Origin: Stenopsyche tienmushanensis
Lineage: Eukaryota; Arthropoda; Insecta; Trichoptera; Stenopsychidae
Reading direction: 5' to 3'
Assembly (NCBI GenBank): GCA_008973525.1
Contig: WACJ01000437.1
Coordinates: 62,001 to 126,000 of the forward strand
DNA length: 64,000 nucleotides
Shown one piece after another: positions 11,339-22,841 of this stretch. A program made the position numbers and the translations under genes. The notes under the pieces are model-generated. The model was not told where the DNA came from. It was given only the letters and a program-made list of their open reading frames with translations, and did not search any database. The stretch's first letter is position 1. Every line of letters begins with the position of its first letter.

Positions 11339-11920
11339 TTAAACAGTGGGCGGGACGTATATATACGTCCAATGTAAACGGCATCGAAATTGGTAAGGAC
11401 GTATATATACGTCCTCGAAATATATGTCGAGTCCTAAAGCAGGCGGGATTTTTTTGTTGTTTAACGAATGTGTGTGTTGTTGATACATGTCTTGACATGA
11501 ATTTAAGATTGGTAGCACTTCGCTATTGTGTTGGAGTGACTAGTAGCATAAGGTAAAATTCAAAAGCAAACTTATAATTTTTAAGCGGAAGGACAAAAAA
11601 AAGAAAGAATCTACACACTGGTGTCTAGACTGTGAGGTAGCACTACATGTCAACAACTGTTTAAAAATATATTACACAGAAATCGAGTTTCGAATATATG
11701 GATATATTTTATTTTTTTAAAACTCTGTTTCCATTTTTTTCTTTATGTACTTTTATTTATTGTTGACTTCTCTATATGTTTATGTATCTAAATATATAAA
11801 AAAAAAAGTAAAAAGAACTCACGCCAGGTGGGCGAGACGTATATATTCGTCCTAACAAAAATTTGCGCGCTCACTGTATGTCGCGTTATTGAAAAGGAAC
11901 TTTCCCGCTTAAAAGGTTAA
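11339..11920. mobile_element. TTAA-flanked MITE with perfect palindromes
   Basis: Left end TTAAACAGTGGGCGGGACG, right end (reverse complement) TTAACCTTTTAAGCGGGAAA. The ends are imperfectly inverted and both start at TTAA, as in the piggyBac superfamily. Fourteen bases inside the left end sits GGACGTATATATACGTCC (11353-11370), a perfect 18-bp palindrome. It is repeated exactly at 11397-11414. A one-mismatch version lies nearer the right end (11836-11851). There is no coding capacity. The TTAA limits are my inference from the weakly matching ends, while the palindromes are directly visible. Confidence 0.6.
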
Positions 11921-12087
11921 GAAGGTGCTTACTCTAAAATATAACATAAAGGAGCTGATTTCTTATATGCGATCTTTGCTCAAAATTATCAGCTTTTTAT
12001 CAAGTTTTCACACACACACTGTGGTGGATACATTATTTGAAACGCTCCTCACATTCATTGATATTGATTTCTTCTAAGATTCGTTCC

Positions 12088-12112
12088 TTAACACTTTCGT
12101 GGCCGGTAATGC
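12088..12112 (+). repeat. Solitary TTAA-type element end
   Basis: TTAACACTTTCGTGGCCGGT. It resembles the inverted end at 39914-39936 (reverse complement TTAACACTTTACGGCCCGGT) and the TTAACACTTTGAGA ends of 22842-23496. The matching second end was not found, so this is a truncated element or a chance resemblance. Confidence 0.4.
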
Positions 12113-12459
12113 AGCATATAATTAAGTAATCAATTAATACGGTGAATACATTTTTATATCTGCAACTGCTGATGCTACATCCATTTGAATTAATACGTTC
12201 AATGGTCTGATCTTTTGCTTTTTCATGCGTCTACGATAGTGTTAAATGCGTACAAAATGATTATAAAAACTTCAAGGAATCATCACTGCAGCATGAGAGA
12301 TGCACAATTTTACTTCGAAGATAATTCGTACATTTCGGGAAAGTATTTTTCTTCATTCGAAGAACTTCTTAATGTGCACCTTGGAGCTTCAACAACAACA
12401 ACCAAAAGGACTGCGTTAATGCATCCGCCCAATAAATTGCGCCCGAGAGTTGTTTTTGT

Positions 12460-12965
12460 TTTGAAAGCGACGCTATAACTCGTCCCCGAAACAACACCGG
12501 GACACGAAGCATCCTCGAGGACCCTCGCAGGCTCCTTTACACGTAATATGCAAAAACAGGTGTACTGAAAATTGGGTTCAATTTGCATATAAAACGACTC
12601 GGCCTACCTCCCCGCATGAGAAACTAAGCGCTCGCGGTCCACGGAACGAGTTCTGCAAACTCCAATTAGTATTACGAGCTCGTTGCTGAATTTGCATTTC
12701 GCTGCAGCGAGATGTGCATCCGCGGATGCGAAAAATCGAAAAAGTGCAAGCGAGCCGCTTTTTCCCGCAAAGATTTCATTTTCATCGGCCAGAGTTTCAC
12801 TTTTGTTCGTCTTCGGCGGGCGATAAATCTTTATGGGCGACCCGGTAATCGGACACATGAAGCGACCGCCCCGGGCGCCAACGAGAGGCGAAAATTATGC
12901 GCGAGCTCAGAGAAATTGAGACTTTTTTATCATGTGAAAGTACGCATTATTTAAACGATCTCTCA
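12460..12965. other. GC-raised single-copy island
   Basis: A sharp local rise in G+C within AT-rich surroundings, dense in CpG, not matching any repeat family in the window. It contains ATTTGCAT-type octamers (12581-12589 and 12690-12698) and AAATCTTTATGGGCGA (12825-12840), a homeodomain-like site. Overlapping open frames on both strands (12310-12588 minus, 12604-12858 minus, 12712-12954 plus) carry no recognised domain. It could be a host cis-regulatory module. The sites alone are too short to prove this. Confidence 0.4.
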
Positions 12966-13974
12966 TTTTCTCTGCCCTTTAGTTTTTTTTCATCTCCGCC
13001 GACAATTTGTAGATATCGAGATTCGGGCGTAATTATGCAATGCGGGGCTTAACGACGTATAACGAAGCACAGGCGTGTGTATTTTCGACTCGAAAAGACT
13101 TTCATTCGTCAGGAATTAAAATCAAATTATCGGATTATCGAGCAATGGTTAATCTCCAGAAATTAAACGTCATTAAAATAAATATTTAATTAATAACCAC
13201 TTTCGTCAGGTGGATCATATACACTGTAACATGATACCACTATGCTGCATAATATTAATTTTTCCAACAAAAATGCAATACATATTTTATGCAAAATAAT
13301 TTCGATACGTAGAACTCATAAATAAGATGATCATAGTTTTTTTTAGATTCAAAACGGAGCATATAAATTTATCCCTTGAATTACACGGCATCCATCTTGC
13401 GCGGTTTTACTTTTACACGGTCAATCAATTATCAAAAAAATATTGTTGAAATTCTACAATTTTCCAATGCGGGCTACCAGAAAAACAGGGAGATCCCATT
13501 CGAAATGGGTTTTAAGTTTCATGAGATAAAATCTACAGGAGATGAACCTGTGATGAATCCATCATCAAATAAAAAATATTTTTTTCCATTATGCTTCAAA
13601 TCTATCCCTTTTAGTGAGTGTTTATCTTAATTTATTGACTAAAAATAAATATAATAATTATTCAATGTATCAAGCTTGTAAAAGTGTAACATTATAGCTC
13701 TTAGGAAAAGTTTATCCATTGCTTTTAAATTCCATTTGTTGACAGAAATTGTATTAAAATGTTGTGTAATATATAATAAAATAGGTGAGGTGTTGGTGTG
13801 TGATTTATATTACGTATTTATACACACACATACACACAGTAGTGTGTTCGTTTTTTTTAACTTAACGTGATGACACGATCTTTTCGCCGCTAGCGGATAC
13901 GTACGTATCTAGTATACGAAAATAGTATATCATCAAATTCGAACAAGTCAGTTTTCGAGATGAATCACTCTTAC
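12966..13974. other. Non-coding stretch, short repeat motif only
   Basis: AT-rich. The only recognised piece is GTTGTGTAATATATAATAAAAT at about 13762-13785, shared with 778-800 and, inverted, with 11090-11112. No exon recognised. Confidence 0.45.
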
Positions 13975-14031
13975 ATTTAACGTACACAACACTGCAATCG
14001 GACATATCCGTCATTTTCCATTAAGGTTTGC

Positions 14032-14124
14032 TTAACTTTTACAATGCGGATATATCCGTCATACCCACTTTGCATGGACTTTGGTATTGACGGATATATA
14101 CGTCATATCCACTTAAGGGGTTAA
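14032..14124. mobile_element. Tiny TTAA-flanked palindrome element
   Basis: Left TTAACTTTTACAATGCGGAT, right end (reverse complement) TTAACCCCTTAAGTGGATAT. Inside the left end is CGGATATATCCG (14047-14058, perfect palindrome). Inside the right end is GACGGATATATACGTC (14089-14104). A further GGACATATCC copy at 14000-14009 lies just outside, so the true left limit may be the TTAA at 13977. The palindrome-near-TTAA layout is the same as in the element at 11339-11920. Confidence 0.5.
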
Positions 14125-14348
14125 TAGAAGTTCCCGAAAATTTTGGATTTTATTATTAAAAAAATACTGATATATTTGTAGAAAAAGTATGCTTTTCAAC
14201 TGAATCGAGGTTCTAAGGTAAGTGCAGTGAAATCTTGTTTCCGAAAAGCGAATCTAGTTTCTCACTGTTAGGTATTTCTATAACGACTTCTTTCGTCTTT
14301 CTATAATATCTTCCAGGCGACAACTTTCGAGATCGTCCTCAAAATTTG

Positions 14349-14387
14349 CATTCCTACCCTTGTCAGTTCGCACTTGCTTATCTTCTT
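14349..14387 (+). repeat. Short repeat shared with 58484-58522
   Basis: GCATTCCTACCCTTGTCAGT then TCGCACTTGCTTATCTTC. The 58.5-kb copy differs at only a few positions. Function unknown. Confidence 0.6.
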
Positions 14388-14474
14388 TTTATTGTTGCAT
14401 TCTGATCGTCCGTGTTTATCCCATGCGTTATAATATCACATCGCTATTCCTTCTGTTTACGCTCCAACTATCGA

Positions 14475-14528
14475 ATTTGGGCCCCGTGAGAAACAACACT
14501 GATTCAGGTTGGGCGCCGAGAGTGTTAA
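14475..14528 (-). mobile_element. TTAA-type element end (TTAACACTCTCG)
   Basis: The reverse complement reads TTAACACTCTCGGCGCCCAA, then CTGAATCAGTGTTGTTTCTC and GGGGCCC. It matches 19758-19810 on the opposite orientation (TTAACACTCTCGTCGCTCAA ... CTGTGTTGTTTCTC ... GGGGTCCC). Two copies sharing an end that begins exactly at TTAA support a piggyBac-like family. The partner end is not identified. Confidence 0.6.
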
Positions 14529-14664
14529 TAAACGATTCTCCCTCTCTTTCCATGTTACTGTCGCATAAACATTGATGGGTTATAAATTTTAAAGCATAAA
14601 AGTGTAAAAAAATATGCTGATAAACCCTACAAAAATGCTTACCTAAAATATTTTTAGCATTAAC

Positions 14665-14722
14665 TTCTTCTAGCTTATCGTCTACACAAATCCACTTTTC
14701 TCTCAGGACCGCGCAGCGTGAG
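14665..14722 (-). repeat. Family R fragment
   Basis: TAGCTTATCGTCTACACAAA then TCCACTTTTCTCTCAGGACC and GCGCAGCGT. This is the inverse of the family R segment ACGCTGCGGTGGTCCTGACAGATAAGTGGATTTGT seen at 24930-24965 and 27555-27590. Confidence 0.6.
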
Positions 14723-14743
14723 TCAATCTTAGAATTCAATAAA

Positions 14744-15414
14744 TTAACCCTATCGGACCGGAAATCGTGAAACAGAGACAAATGTCTTGCGTCTCATCAT
14801 ACACTCGTGCATCGATGGCAAAATCGTGCCGTAAAGGTACCCCTACACGTCTAAACATTCTTACTATTTTTTATAAAAACTCTCATACTTACTAACTAAC
14901 AAAAAATTCTATATAATATTTTAACCGTTATAAAGTGTAGGTATAATTAACTGAAATCGCTATCGTCGGATAATAAGACGACTTTCGTTCGTGTTGTCTT
15001 GAGAGCAGGCGTTTGTTTTGATAATTAAAATATTAATATCATTCTTATTGATGAACAATTTTGTTATTTCCCCTGGACTATTCATTAGCCGAGTATCACC
15101 ACTCCTTTGCAAAATCTACTCCTTCAGAATGGGCAAAAATAGCTGAACAACAAGTTGAACATCAAGGAATATTCATAAAAATGAAGGAATATTGTGTGCT
15201 ATCAATAGTGTTAAGGTTCATTTATGGAGGCTGGTTCATTATCAAGCTTAGCATAATAAAACATAAACAATACACATGTGTGTCTTCAGTTTTAGTAACA
15301 TAATAATGCATTTGTGGAAGCTTGAAATTGATTAATGAGACGTAAAAGCATCTCTTCGTCTTTGTCTCCGATTCACAATCGCAGCATATGCGGGATTCCT
15401 CATCAACGGGTTAA
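14744..15414 (+). mobile_element. TTAA element, family P, empty-site copy
   Basis: Begins TTAACCCTATCGGACCGGAA and ends CATCAACGGGTTAA, that is CCC...GGG inside TTAA, the termini expected of piggyBac-superfamily elements. It aligns with 54401-55539 from the first base: ATCGATGGCAAAATCGTGCC, then TAGGTATAATTAACTGAAAT, then AAGACGACTTTCGTTCGTGT, TGTCTTGAGAGCAGGCGTTT and TCATTAGCCGAGTATCACCA. At 14947-14950 it has a single TTAA where the other copy carries a 536-bp insertion. The 80-codon frame at 15061-15303 has no homologue I recognise. Non-autonomous. Confidence 0.8.
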
Positions 15415-16950
15415 ATAGCGTATTTGACAATAATTTTAATGTAGTGTTAGTGTCTCATATTGAAATCCTCCTATATTCGGCCTGACTCATAACTGCGAAG
15501 AGATCCATCCGTCGCTATTGATACTCCAATTTAGCAGCTCAAATGTAATGGGGGCTAACGAGAAGAACACGTCCAATGCTTCTCCATAAATAAATACAAA
15601 AAAGCGAAGAATGCCATACGTATAAAATGCACATTTCACTGATTTTAATGGGCGATCTCGTACACTTGGCACTCAAATTTATACGCTTTAATTGAAACGG
15701 ATAATTGCAGCCTTGGACTGGCGGATCATTGTTCGGTAGTTAACGCTCTGTTTCAATTTCAACGAATACCTCAATTACTTTAAATGATGGCGGTAATCAT
15801 TTTCCCATCCTGAGCGACCGATAAAAGAAATTACCACCGTCGACGGCGATCGCCGTTCTGCCTGTACACTACTGGCTTCTAATTGGGTCTTATTTATTGA
15901 AACGAAAGTGACTGCCCCATATTTCAGGCGCTCTGACAGCCTGCTTATTGGATTCTAATGAACTCGAGGAATTGCATAAAAATTCATGTCGGCTATGATC
16001 TTTGAATTTTAATTATAACGGACCTGGATTTTACTTCGGATGACCTGGTTCGGAATCGATTCGGTAGAAGAGAGCCTGATGGTGCTCTTTCCGGCGACGG
16101 CGGCACGAATCCAATGTAAGATTGGTGTAATATAAACAACGACTTTGGTTCACGGTCGTTCATTAAGGATGCTGGAAAAGGGTGTGTCAATAATATGCTC
16201 ATATGCGAGATGTTATTATCGTTATGTCATGGTGGGCAAGAGTGGCACCCACAAATGATGTAAAACTAAAGAAAATAATGATGGTGTAATTCCAGTGCGA
16301 CGAACTTTATACGAAGACATACTCGATTTTAACAAATTTATCTGATTATGGCTATTCCATGGGGAATTTCACATTTTCATATCCAATAATAATCTCCAAA
16401 TTGTAACATTTTGCGGTCTTCTACAAAAAAATACCACCAGGTCCACAATTATTAACAACATTTTTAAGGGAAAAAATGATTGAAAAATTCTAATGATGAA
16501 GTACACGTACATGGAATTTGAGATCCTGCTGATTTTTATCCTATGAAAAATGTATATTTATACTATAATCATCATTATTAGTAACATCTTCCCATATTAG
16601 ACCACCGTTGGCTATTGGGGTAGATGTGTTTGATCGAAAATCTGATTCATTACAACTGCTGCAAGCCCTGATAGAGCTCCTGTTGCATTTATAGGAATCC
16701 AAATTTCTGCATCAGAACCAGAGTCTTATATGAGGATGTTTAGTCCTAGCATACAATCTCAATTTATTTTGGATTTCTTTAATAACTGTCACCTATGCTC
16801 AACAACATCATCTCCCTTGTAGTTTGTAAAAGACAATCTGAATTAGTATTCAAATTTAATCTTTTGAGGAGTTCAGTCGCGTATTTGCGATCGAATGTCT
16901 GCAATTCAGAAAGAGCAGCCCAAAACGCAAAACGCAGAATACCGACTCCT
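15415..16950. other. Single-copy non-coding stretch
   Basis: No repeat recognised. The 15780-16150 interval is less AT-rich (for example GACGGCGATCGCCGTTCTGC near 15842, itself containing the palindrome GGCGATCGCC). Short open frames lack motifs. Confidence 0.45.
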
Positions 16951-17120
16951 TTCTTCATTATCGTCATGTTCAAGTATGGCATCCGATAGCGAGCCTCTCA
17001 TTCGTTATATCAGCGGTCCGAAAAGCGGACCGATTGAGCATGAAAACCTTATGGCCACTCCGTCCTCTTTTAGGGTTTTTTTGCGGCATTTTCTATGATC
17101 TGTACGATCACGGAAGCAAC
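16951..17120 (+). repeat. Family D repeat, deleted copy
   Basis: Contains TTTCTTCATTATCG, then CATGTTCAAGTATGGCATCC, then AGCGGTCCGAAAAGCGGACC and GGCCACTCCGTCCTCTTTTA. It shares order and spacing with 22120-22440 and 51489-51800, but about 130 bp between the first two blocks is deleted. The inverted repeat CGGTCCG-AAAAG-CGGACCG is at its centre. It can be read as a short frame starting MASDSEPLIRYISGPKSGP. Confidence 0.7.
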
Positions 17121-17344
17121 GTAGTATCTAGACACTTTTTATCATAGTATTTTTTTACAACAATCTGCCATCTATACATTAGGTCGGGTACTTTTGGGAC
17201 TATATTTTTATATTATTTTAAATCAAATATTATAATTTAATATATTGCATTTATAATAGTATTAGTTAACTTTAAAAAATAAATTGGATTCCGGGGGGAT
17301 TGGGGAGCTTTAAGTTAGACACTTGCCACGGGCGCTTCATATCC

Positions 17345-17538
17345 TAATTACGGCTCTATAGATTGATAACCCAAATTTATCAATTTCAAGTGTATTATTT
17401 ATGTTTAGGCGAAGAAATGAACGAATATTGTATGCTATCAACAGTTTTTATTTATTTAAATACAAGCTTCATACACACTGCGGTGGTCTTGATAGATAAG
17501 TGGATTTGTGCGGATAATAAGTGGTGAACTTGGGTTAA
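17345..17538 (+). mobile_element. Family R copy ending at TTAA
   Basis: ATAACCCAAATTTATCAATT, then TCAAGTGTATTATTTATGTT, then GAATATTGTATGCTATCAAC, then CACTGCGGTGGTCTTGATAG and TAAGTGGATTTGTGCGGAT, ending GAACTTGGGTTAA (TTAA at 17535-17538). The left end is truncated relative to 27263-27627. Confidence 0.7.
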
Positions 17539-19244
17539 TACGTACGATCGAATTTATAATAAAAACATGAATGGATACCCAAATATTCTATCGATTTATG
17601 GCATTCTTTAGCATTCGAAATGCGCAAAATTAAGATTTGTCTCTCTCGTTTTTGAACTATGTTCTCTTTGATTTGAAATCCTGTTTATCCTACAGATTTG
17701 TAACACAATTTAAATTCAATACAAGATAAATTTATGGCACATAAATTGACTGAATTGATAAGTTCGAACATTTGTACTTAACAAAAGTCTGTAAAAACAA
17801 TGTTATCGTATCAAATTTAATTTAGTGCTTCTTTGTGTTTGAGTTTAATTTTGGGATTATTATATAATAAATAAATTATAGCATAGAGTAAAAAATATCT
17901 GTCACGAAACCACTGCAAATCTTCGCGAGATTGAGTTTAAACGGCAAACAAGTTGACTGATGGCCTTGGCCACGGGAAGACGTGTTTTTCTATTCGGCTT
18001 TTCAGTAGTCTCGTAGCTGGGATCTCTCTCAATATTATAAAAAAATAGATTTTTTCTCTAAATCGTTCTATGTATTTGAATCATTGATATCCATCAAAAA
18101 CTATGTACATAAAAATAAAGAAACATGAATCATGATCAAAAAGACGCTAAAAGAGCCATTTCCTCGTGCATAAAAAGGCGCCACAATCCGATGGCATTGC
18201 ACGATAATTGTTGGAAGCATTTTGAAACAGGTGAAGATGTAAAAGAACGATGGTAAGAAAAGGTCCTCCACAATGGTGATGTGCATGTCCGAGCGCCTCA
18301 GGAGATAAAATTCCTTTCCGTGGTAATAATAACAAATATCACGATAAAAATCTTGTTTCGGCGCCAAACATTCCACTGTACAACCTGGGAGCTCAGAGAA
18401 ACGGGAATGATGAACGCGGAGGGAAGAATTCTATATGCCAGGGATCGGCAACAATTTAACACCGCCTGACGATGCCCAAAATTATCCAATAATCTGAGAT
18501 TTAAGAAAAAAAAAACATCACAAACAATCTAAAAATGAAGAATATTACTGTTATCGTTGCAATTACGTCTGAAGTGATTGTATGTAATTGTTCTGAAATT
18601 ACGTCCGAGATTAAACACTTAAAACTTTCGTATCATTTTGATCGATTGGCGATGATTGTTTTCTTCATTTTTTTCCATCAATTTCTATTTAATACGTGGC
18701 TTATTGTAATCATCGATTAGCAGTGACGTTGACTATTCGAAAATATTTCTAATATAACAAGACTCAAATTGAATTATTAATCAATAACTAGGAACACTGA
18801 ATGGCAAAATATTCGATGCACATGTGCATGTGTTGTATACACACGTTATTAGTATGATCTCAACGCATTAGACACGGTGAAAATATGAGATATTTAATTA
18901 GTAATGTGATGTATTGATTGATGAAGATCGATTGTACATCTTGAAAGATTTAGACGAGAGATGATCAACAAGTAAACAAATTCAATTATCAAATAATGCA
19001 TCGTTATCGAAACAAAATGTGCAGAATCTATCCAATGCAATTGGATGCCATGTCTCTGTTTAAGGAGACAAATCGTGACATTTATAACAAGGACAAAATC
19101 GGCGCTTCACTTTTGATATAGGACACCGATCATATGGCACCTAAATGGTAATGTGTCGTCTGAACTCGTTGGAGGTATTGTCAACAGATATTTAAATGCT
19201 AGCTTGAGTTTATGACCGCGTGAGCTCCCATTTTCATATAAAAC
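17539..19244. other. AT-rich single-copy stretch
   Basis: No transposon or exon recognised. Overlapping frames at 18101-18376 (minus, 91 codons) and shorter ones at 18281-18489 have no motif. Confidence 0.45.
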
Positions 19245-19735
19245 CATCAATGACACGGACCAAAACTCGCAAAATTCCCGATTTCCCGATAAATTATTTA
19301 TTTCCGTTGCTGCAGATGAACATTTATATACTATAATACTTTGATATGATTCGTTATTATATTACGGAGGAATACAAAAATTCTGAACCCCGTATCTATC
19401 ATATTTCATATCGATATTCCCATTATTAGAGTCGAGGTGTAGTAAATACATCACCGGTAGTGAAAGGTAAATATAACAATTTGAAAAACATATATGTATT
19501 GTATATATGTATACATAGATTAGACAGTTACTGCTTCTAGGCGTCGCCTAAGCTCGCTAATTAGTAGTTACGCCACTGTTTCCAACCGTCCAGATTTCGG
19601 CGAGAACGTCTTGATTTCTGTTAGATAAAAATTTTAATCCCGAATTCTTCGAGATTATGTTTAACTGATCTCGGAATTCATGAGCACTTAAAACTGTCCG
19701 GGATCCCGGGATTGGATTCCCTAGTCAGGATTGCA
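19245..19735 (-). repeat. Family X interspersed repeat, inverted copy
   Basis: Runs from CAATGACACGGACCAAAACT, through CTGAACCCCGTATCTATCAT, ACATCACCGGTAGTGAAAGG and CTAGGCGTCGCCTAAGCTC, to TCCCGGGATTGGATTCCCTA. It is the reverse complement of 2951-3487, with scattered substitutions and a small deletion near one end. It is the least rearranged copy, at about 490 bp. Confidence 0.8.
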
Positions 19736-19815
19736 GCAGCGCGTATGAAGCTTATATTTAACACTCTCGTCGCTCAAAGTGAATCTGTGTTGTTTCTCAG
19801 GGGGTCCCAATTCCT
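19736..19815 (+). mobile_element. Family R scrap joined to TTAACACTCTCG end
   Basis: GCAGCGCGTATGAAGCTTAT is the family R segment (compare 21713-21733). It is followed immediately by TTAACACTCTCGTCGCTCAA (TTAA at 19758-19761), the partner of the end at 14528. A TTAA element thus seems to have inserted into a family R copy. Confidence 0.5.
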
Positions 19816-21650
19816 GCCATACAGATTAAATGACAATTATTCATCAAAAAATCTAGTCTCTTAAACATTTTTGATAATACATCAGCCGATGGTAATTAGA
19901 ATAAAAATAACAAGAAGTCACGTGGGCAGAAAGCTGATCATTTAAAGAATTTGATCAAGATATTGGTTATCAAAATCGTCAGTTGATGATCACTTCTTCG
20001 GGATATTCAAAGGGAACGCCCTCTCTTCTAAAGTACATATGGACTCAATATTAATAGATTGATAAAACAATAAAAACACACACATATGCTTGAGATTTGA
20101 GTCTCTCAAAAGACTATCTTCAATGGTTTATTAAAAATGAATCACACAGCTAATGTGGAATGATTCGCTACACATCCCAGGCAAATTGTCGAGCCTACAT
20201 TAGTAGATCCTTTATGGAGATGCCCCCGAGAGAAGTTCCCAAGGATCATACGAAACTATGAGAACCAACAGCACCGCGCGCATTCCCATAATCGTGCCTA
20301 ATAAATAAATAAAAACATCCTGTTAAATTTAATTAGGCACAGCGACTTTCTCAAAGGATTGCGTGCCGGTTCGAAGACTCTCTGCTCCTCCTAACATGTG
20401 CCAGGCACATGGAAATAAAATTACAAGATTCATTCTAGTGCCGCATTCCTGCGGAACGCTTCCTGGGCCCAGAAGATACTGGAGAAACTTGTCCAGCACA
20501 ATCTCAATTTCTGCGACCGGTGTGTCTAGGAGGACCCTGGAAAAGGTCTCATCGAATAATGCCATCACGCCACATTGCTGTTTTCCTGGGCAGATTCAAT
20601 GCGACCATTCATTGCCGCATAATAAATAATCATGGAAGAAGTACGTGCAATTATAATCGCGATGAATGTAGAAAGTCTATTCATAAACCATTCTGCATTG
20701 TATTGAGCGTCGCAAATTTCGTTCAGACATTATTATAATTTTGTAATGCTTTTTTATACATTGTGTTCGCTAAGAAGATTGCCCCATTATACGGTGTAAT
20801 TATATCTTCAAAATGCAGGAATAAATCATAGTTTGTGGCTAATTACAACCGAGCAGCTGATTCGCATTTGATTAAAATTTATTATAATTGTGGGCAATTA
20901 TACAGCAGCGAATGCACTGCGTGTCAATAAGAATGCGATTGCATCGACAACTGCCCCAAGTCATCATTATTATCATAAGAACGATTCAGGATGTGAGGCA
21001 GAAAATCTTTACCTAACAAAGTCTATTTTAGAAAATGTGTAATAAAGAAAATTTTATATGGATTGCTAAAGTAATCTTCCAAAATCACAAATTCAGAAGC
21101 GAATTAACGAGCAATTTCAACCAAATCAAGAGCTTATCGTTGCTTCCTTGTGGCCACCCATTGCTTCAAATTAATCAAACTCTTTTTTACTCATTGATAA
21201 AGCTTCGATGAAGTTGGCCCTCGATGGTACGTCAAAGCACCCGAGGCATTTCAATAAAATTTGTATACAAGGGCAAGACTATACTTATGCTAAATGATAC
21301 ATAAATGCCGACAAAGTCTTTGTTATAAAAAGATAATTTCCGATCAATGTTGAATTTTAAATTACCCGATGATGAACCATCAAAGTCATATGTGACTGAA
21401 ATAAAAAGTCCAAAAAGCATGTGATCAATAAGCATATCATTTGGAGGACATTGTTTATTAATCATAATTTTCGGTTGCATGACTCAAACTTATCATAATT
21501 TATTTCCAAATCCGAATCCAATATAGCTTCTTTTTTGATGACTCAACATAGAACCCATCGGAAAAATTGATGTCTCAAACGGGTAAGACAGAGGACCTAG
21601 TGGAACAAAATTTAAGTAGTGAGCTAATTTAAAATGTTCATAATCTTTGA
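19816..21650. other. Single-copy non-coding stretch
   Basis: No repeat recognised. The 20300-20640 interval is GC-raised and has overlapping short frames on both strands (20329-20568 minus, 20363-20629 plus) with no motif. Confidence 0.45.
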
Positions 21651-21654
21651 TGCT

Positions 21655-21962
21655 ATATTTGCTTGTCTACCACTTATCATTCGTACAAATCCACTTATCT
21701 GTCAAGACCGTCGCAGCGTATATGAAGCTTGTACATCAATAAATAAACAACGTCATCAGCACACAATATTCGGTCACTCCTTGAAGTAAACATAAACAAT
21801 ACACTTGAAATCGATTAATTAAATCATTCCCACATCATTATTAGTCAATAAATTAGGTTTCAGTCTCCGAGATCGACGGGTAAGAATACCCTTTATGAGT
21901 GAGTGATTGGAATTCGGACACAACATTGTGTCTTACCTCTTTGAGGGGTTAATACGAAGAAC
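21655..21962 (-). mobile_element. Family R copy, TTAA-ended, inverted
   Basis: The reverse complement begins TTAACCCCTCAAAGAGGTAA, then GACACAATGTTGTGTCCGAA (near-palindromic). Later come the family landmarks TTTCAAGTGTATTGTTTATG, CGCTGCGACGGTCTTGACAG and GTGGATTTGTACGAATGATA, ending with CAAATATAGCATCAAAGATT. TTAA lies at 21959-21962. No coding capacity. Confidence 0.7.
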
Positions 21963-21984
21963 CGCCCAAAAAAATACGTGCTAA

Positions 21985-22440
21985 AATTCTCAGAGCTGTA
22001 ACAAGAGGGTGGCAAAGCAGGCGCCCGCGACGGGTGCAACTGAACTTGGGGCGCAAAACAAAATGAATCAACACAGATTGACTCTGTCCGTTTTATAATA
22101 TATACTAAATTGTCTAATCCCCATTTTTTTCGTTATCGCTCAAACATTGGGCCGACATAAAGGACAGTAATATTTTCGACCGATTGTTAAAATTTACACA
22201 ACGCACCCAATCAGTCTTCATCGGACAACTTTGTTTAATAATGAGAGTTCGTTCTGTAGGCGTGTTCAGGTGTGGTGTCCGATTGCGAGGCGTTCATTCG
22301 TCGTGTCAGCGGTCTGAAAAGCGGACCAGTTGGACACACAGACCTTGTGGCCATTCCGTCCTCTTTTAGGGCTTTTTGCGGAATTTTCTATGATCTTTAC
22401 GATCATGGAAGCTTCATATCCTCGTAACGGCCCTGAAAAT
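21985..22440 (+). repeat. Family D repeat
   Basis: TTTTTTCGTTATCGCTCAAA, CATTGGGCCGACATAAAGGA, ACCCAATCAGTCTTCATCGG, then GCGGTCTGAAAAGCGGACCA and GGCCATTCCGTCCTCTTTTA match 51489-51800 in order. The flanking piece CAGAGCTGTAACAAGAGGGT-GGCAAAGCAGGCGCC at 21992 is the inverse of a segment at 17318-17350, which also flanks a family D copy. Confidence 0.7.
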
Positions 22441-22734
22441 TCTAACGAAAAGAAGTGAAATGTCCAAATAAAATTAGATATATTTCTTATCATCTATTGA
22501 CTCGTGGCTAGGAAGTTATATAATATTTATGAGAATCTTAAATGTTTCGAATTCTTAAATACATGTACGTGTTCAACGCATTGATTGATTCGTTTAATCT
22601 ATTCGCTTATCAAAATTACTATCAGAAATTTATAGCACATATGCTTATGATATTTATAAATTGAAAATGACTCATAACGCATTCTTATCTCTTAATCATC
22701 TCTACGTGTAATAGAAGGCAGTGGAATATTTTAA

Positions 22735-22841
22735 TTAACCCCTTGATGAGTATGCACTCACATGTCGAGCAATGCATATAGAGTATGCTTGCACATATGT
22801 CGTTCAGCGCTTTTTGAGGCACTATTATGGATCTATTTGTG
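22735..22841 (+). mobile_element. TTAA-type element left part, interrupted
   Basis: TTAACCCCTTGATGAGTATG, then CACTCACATGTCGAGC and GCACATATGTCGTTCAGCGC. The end resembles TTAACCCCTTAAGTGG at 14124 and again has ATGT/ACAT palindromic pieces just inside. It is interrupted at 22842 by another TTAA element. The continuation after 23496 (TAGTGCCAAAAATACGTGCC) has no clear far end. Confidence 0.45.

Noticed and set aside
20329..20629. Antisense pair of 79- and 88-codon frames as a possible exon
   Set aside because: No splice-compatible context or domain. Overlap on both strands suggests composition.
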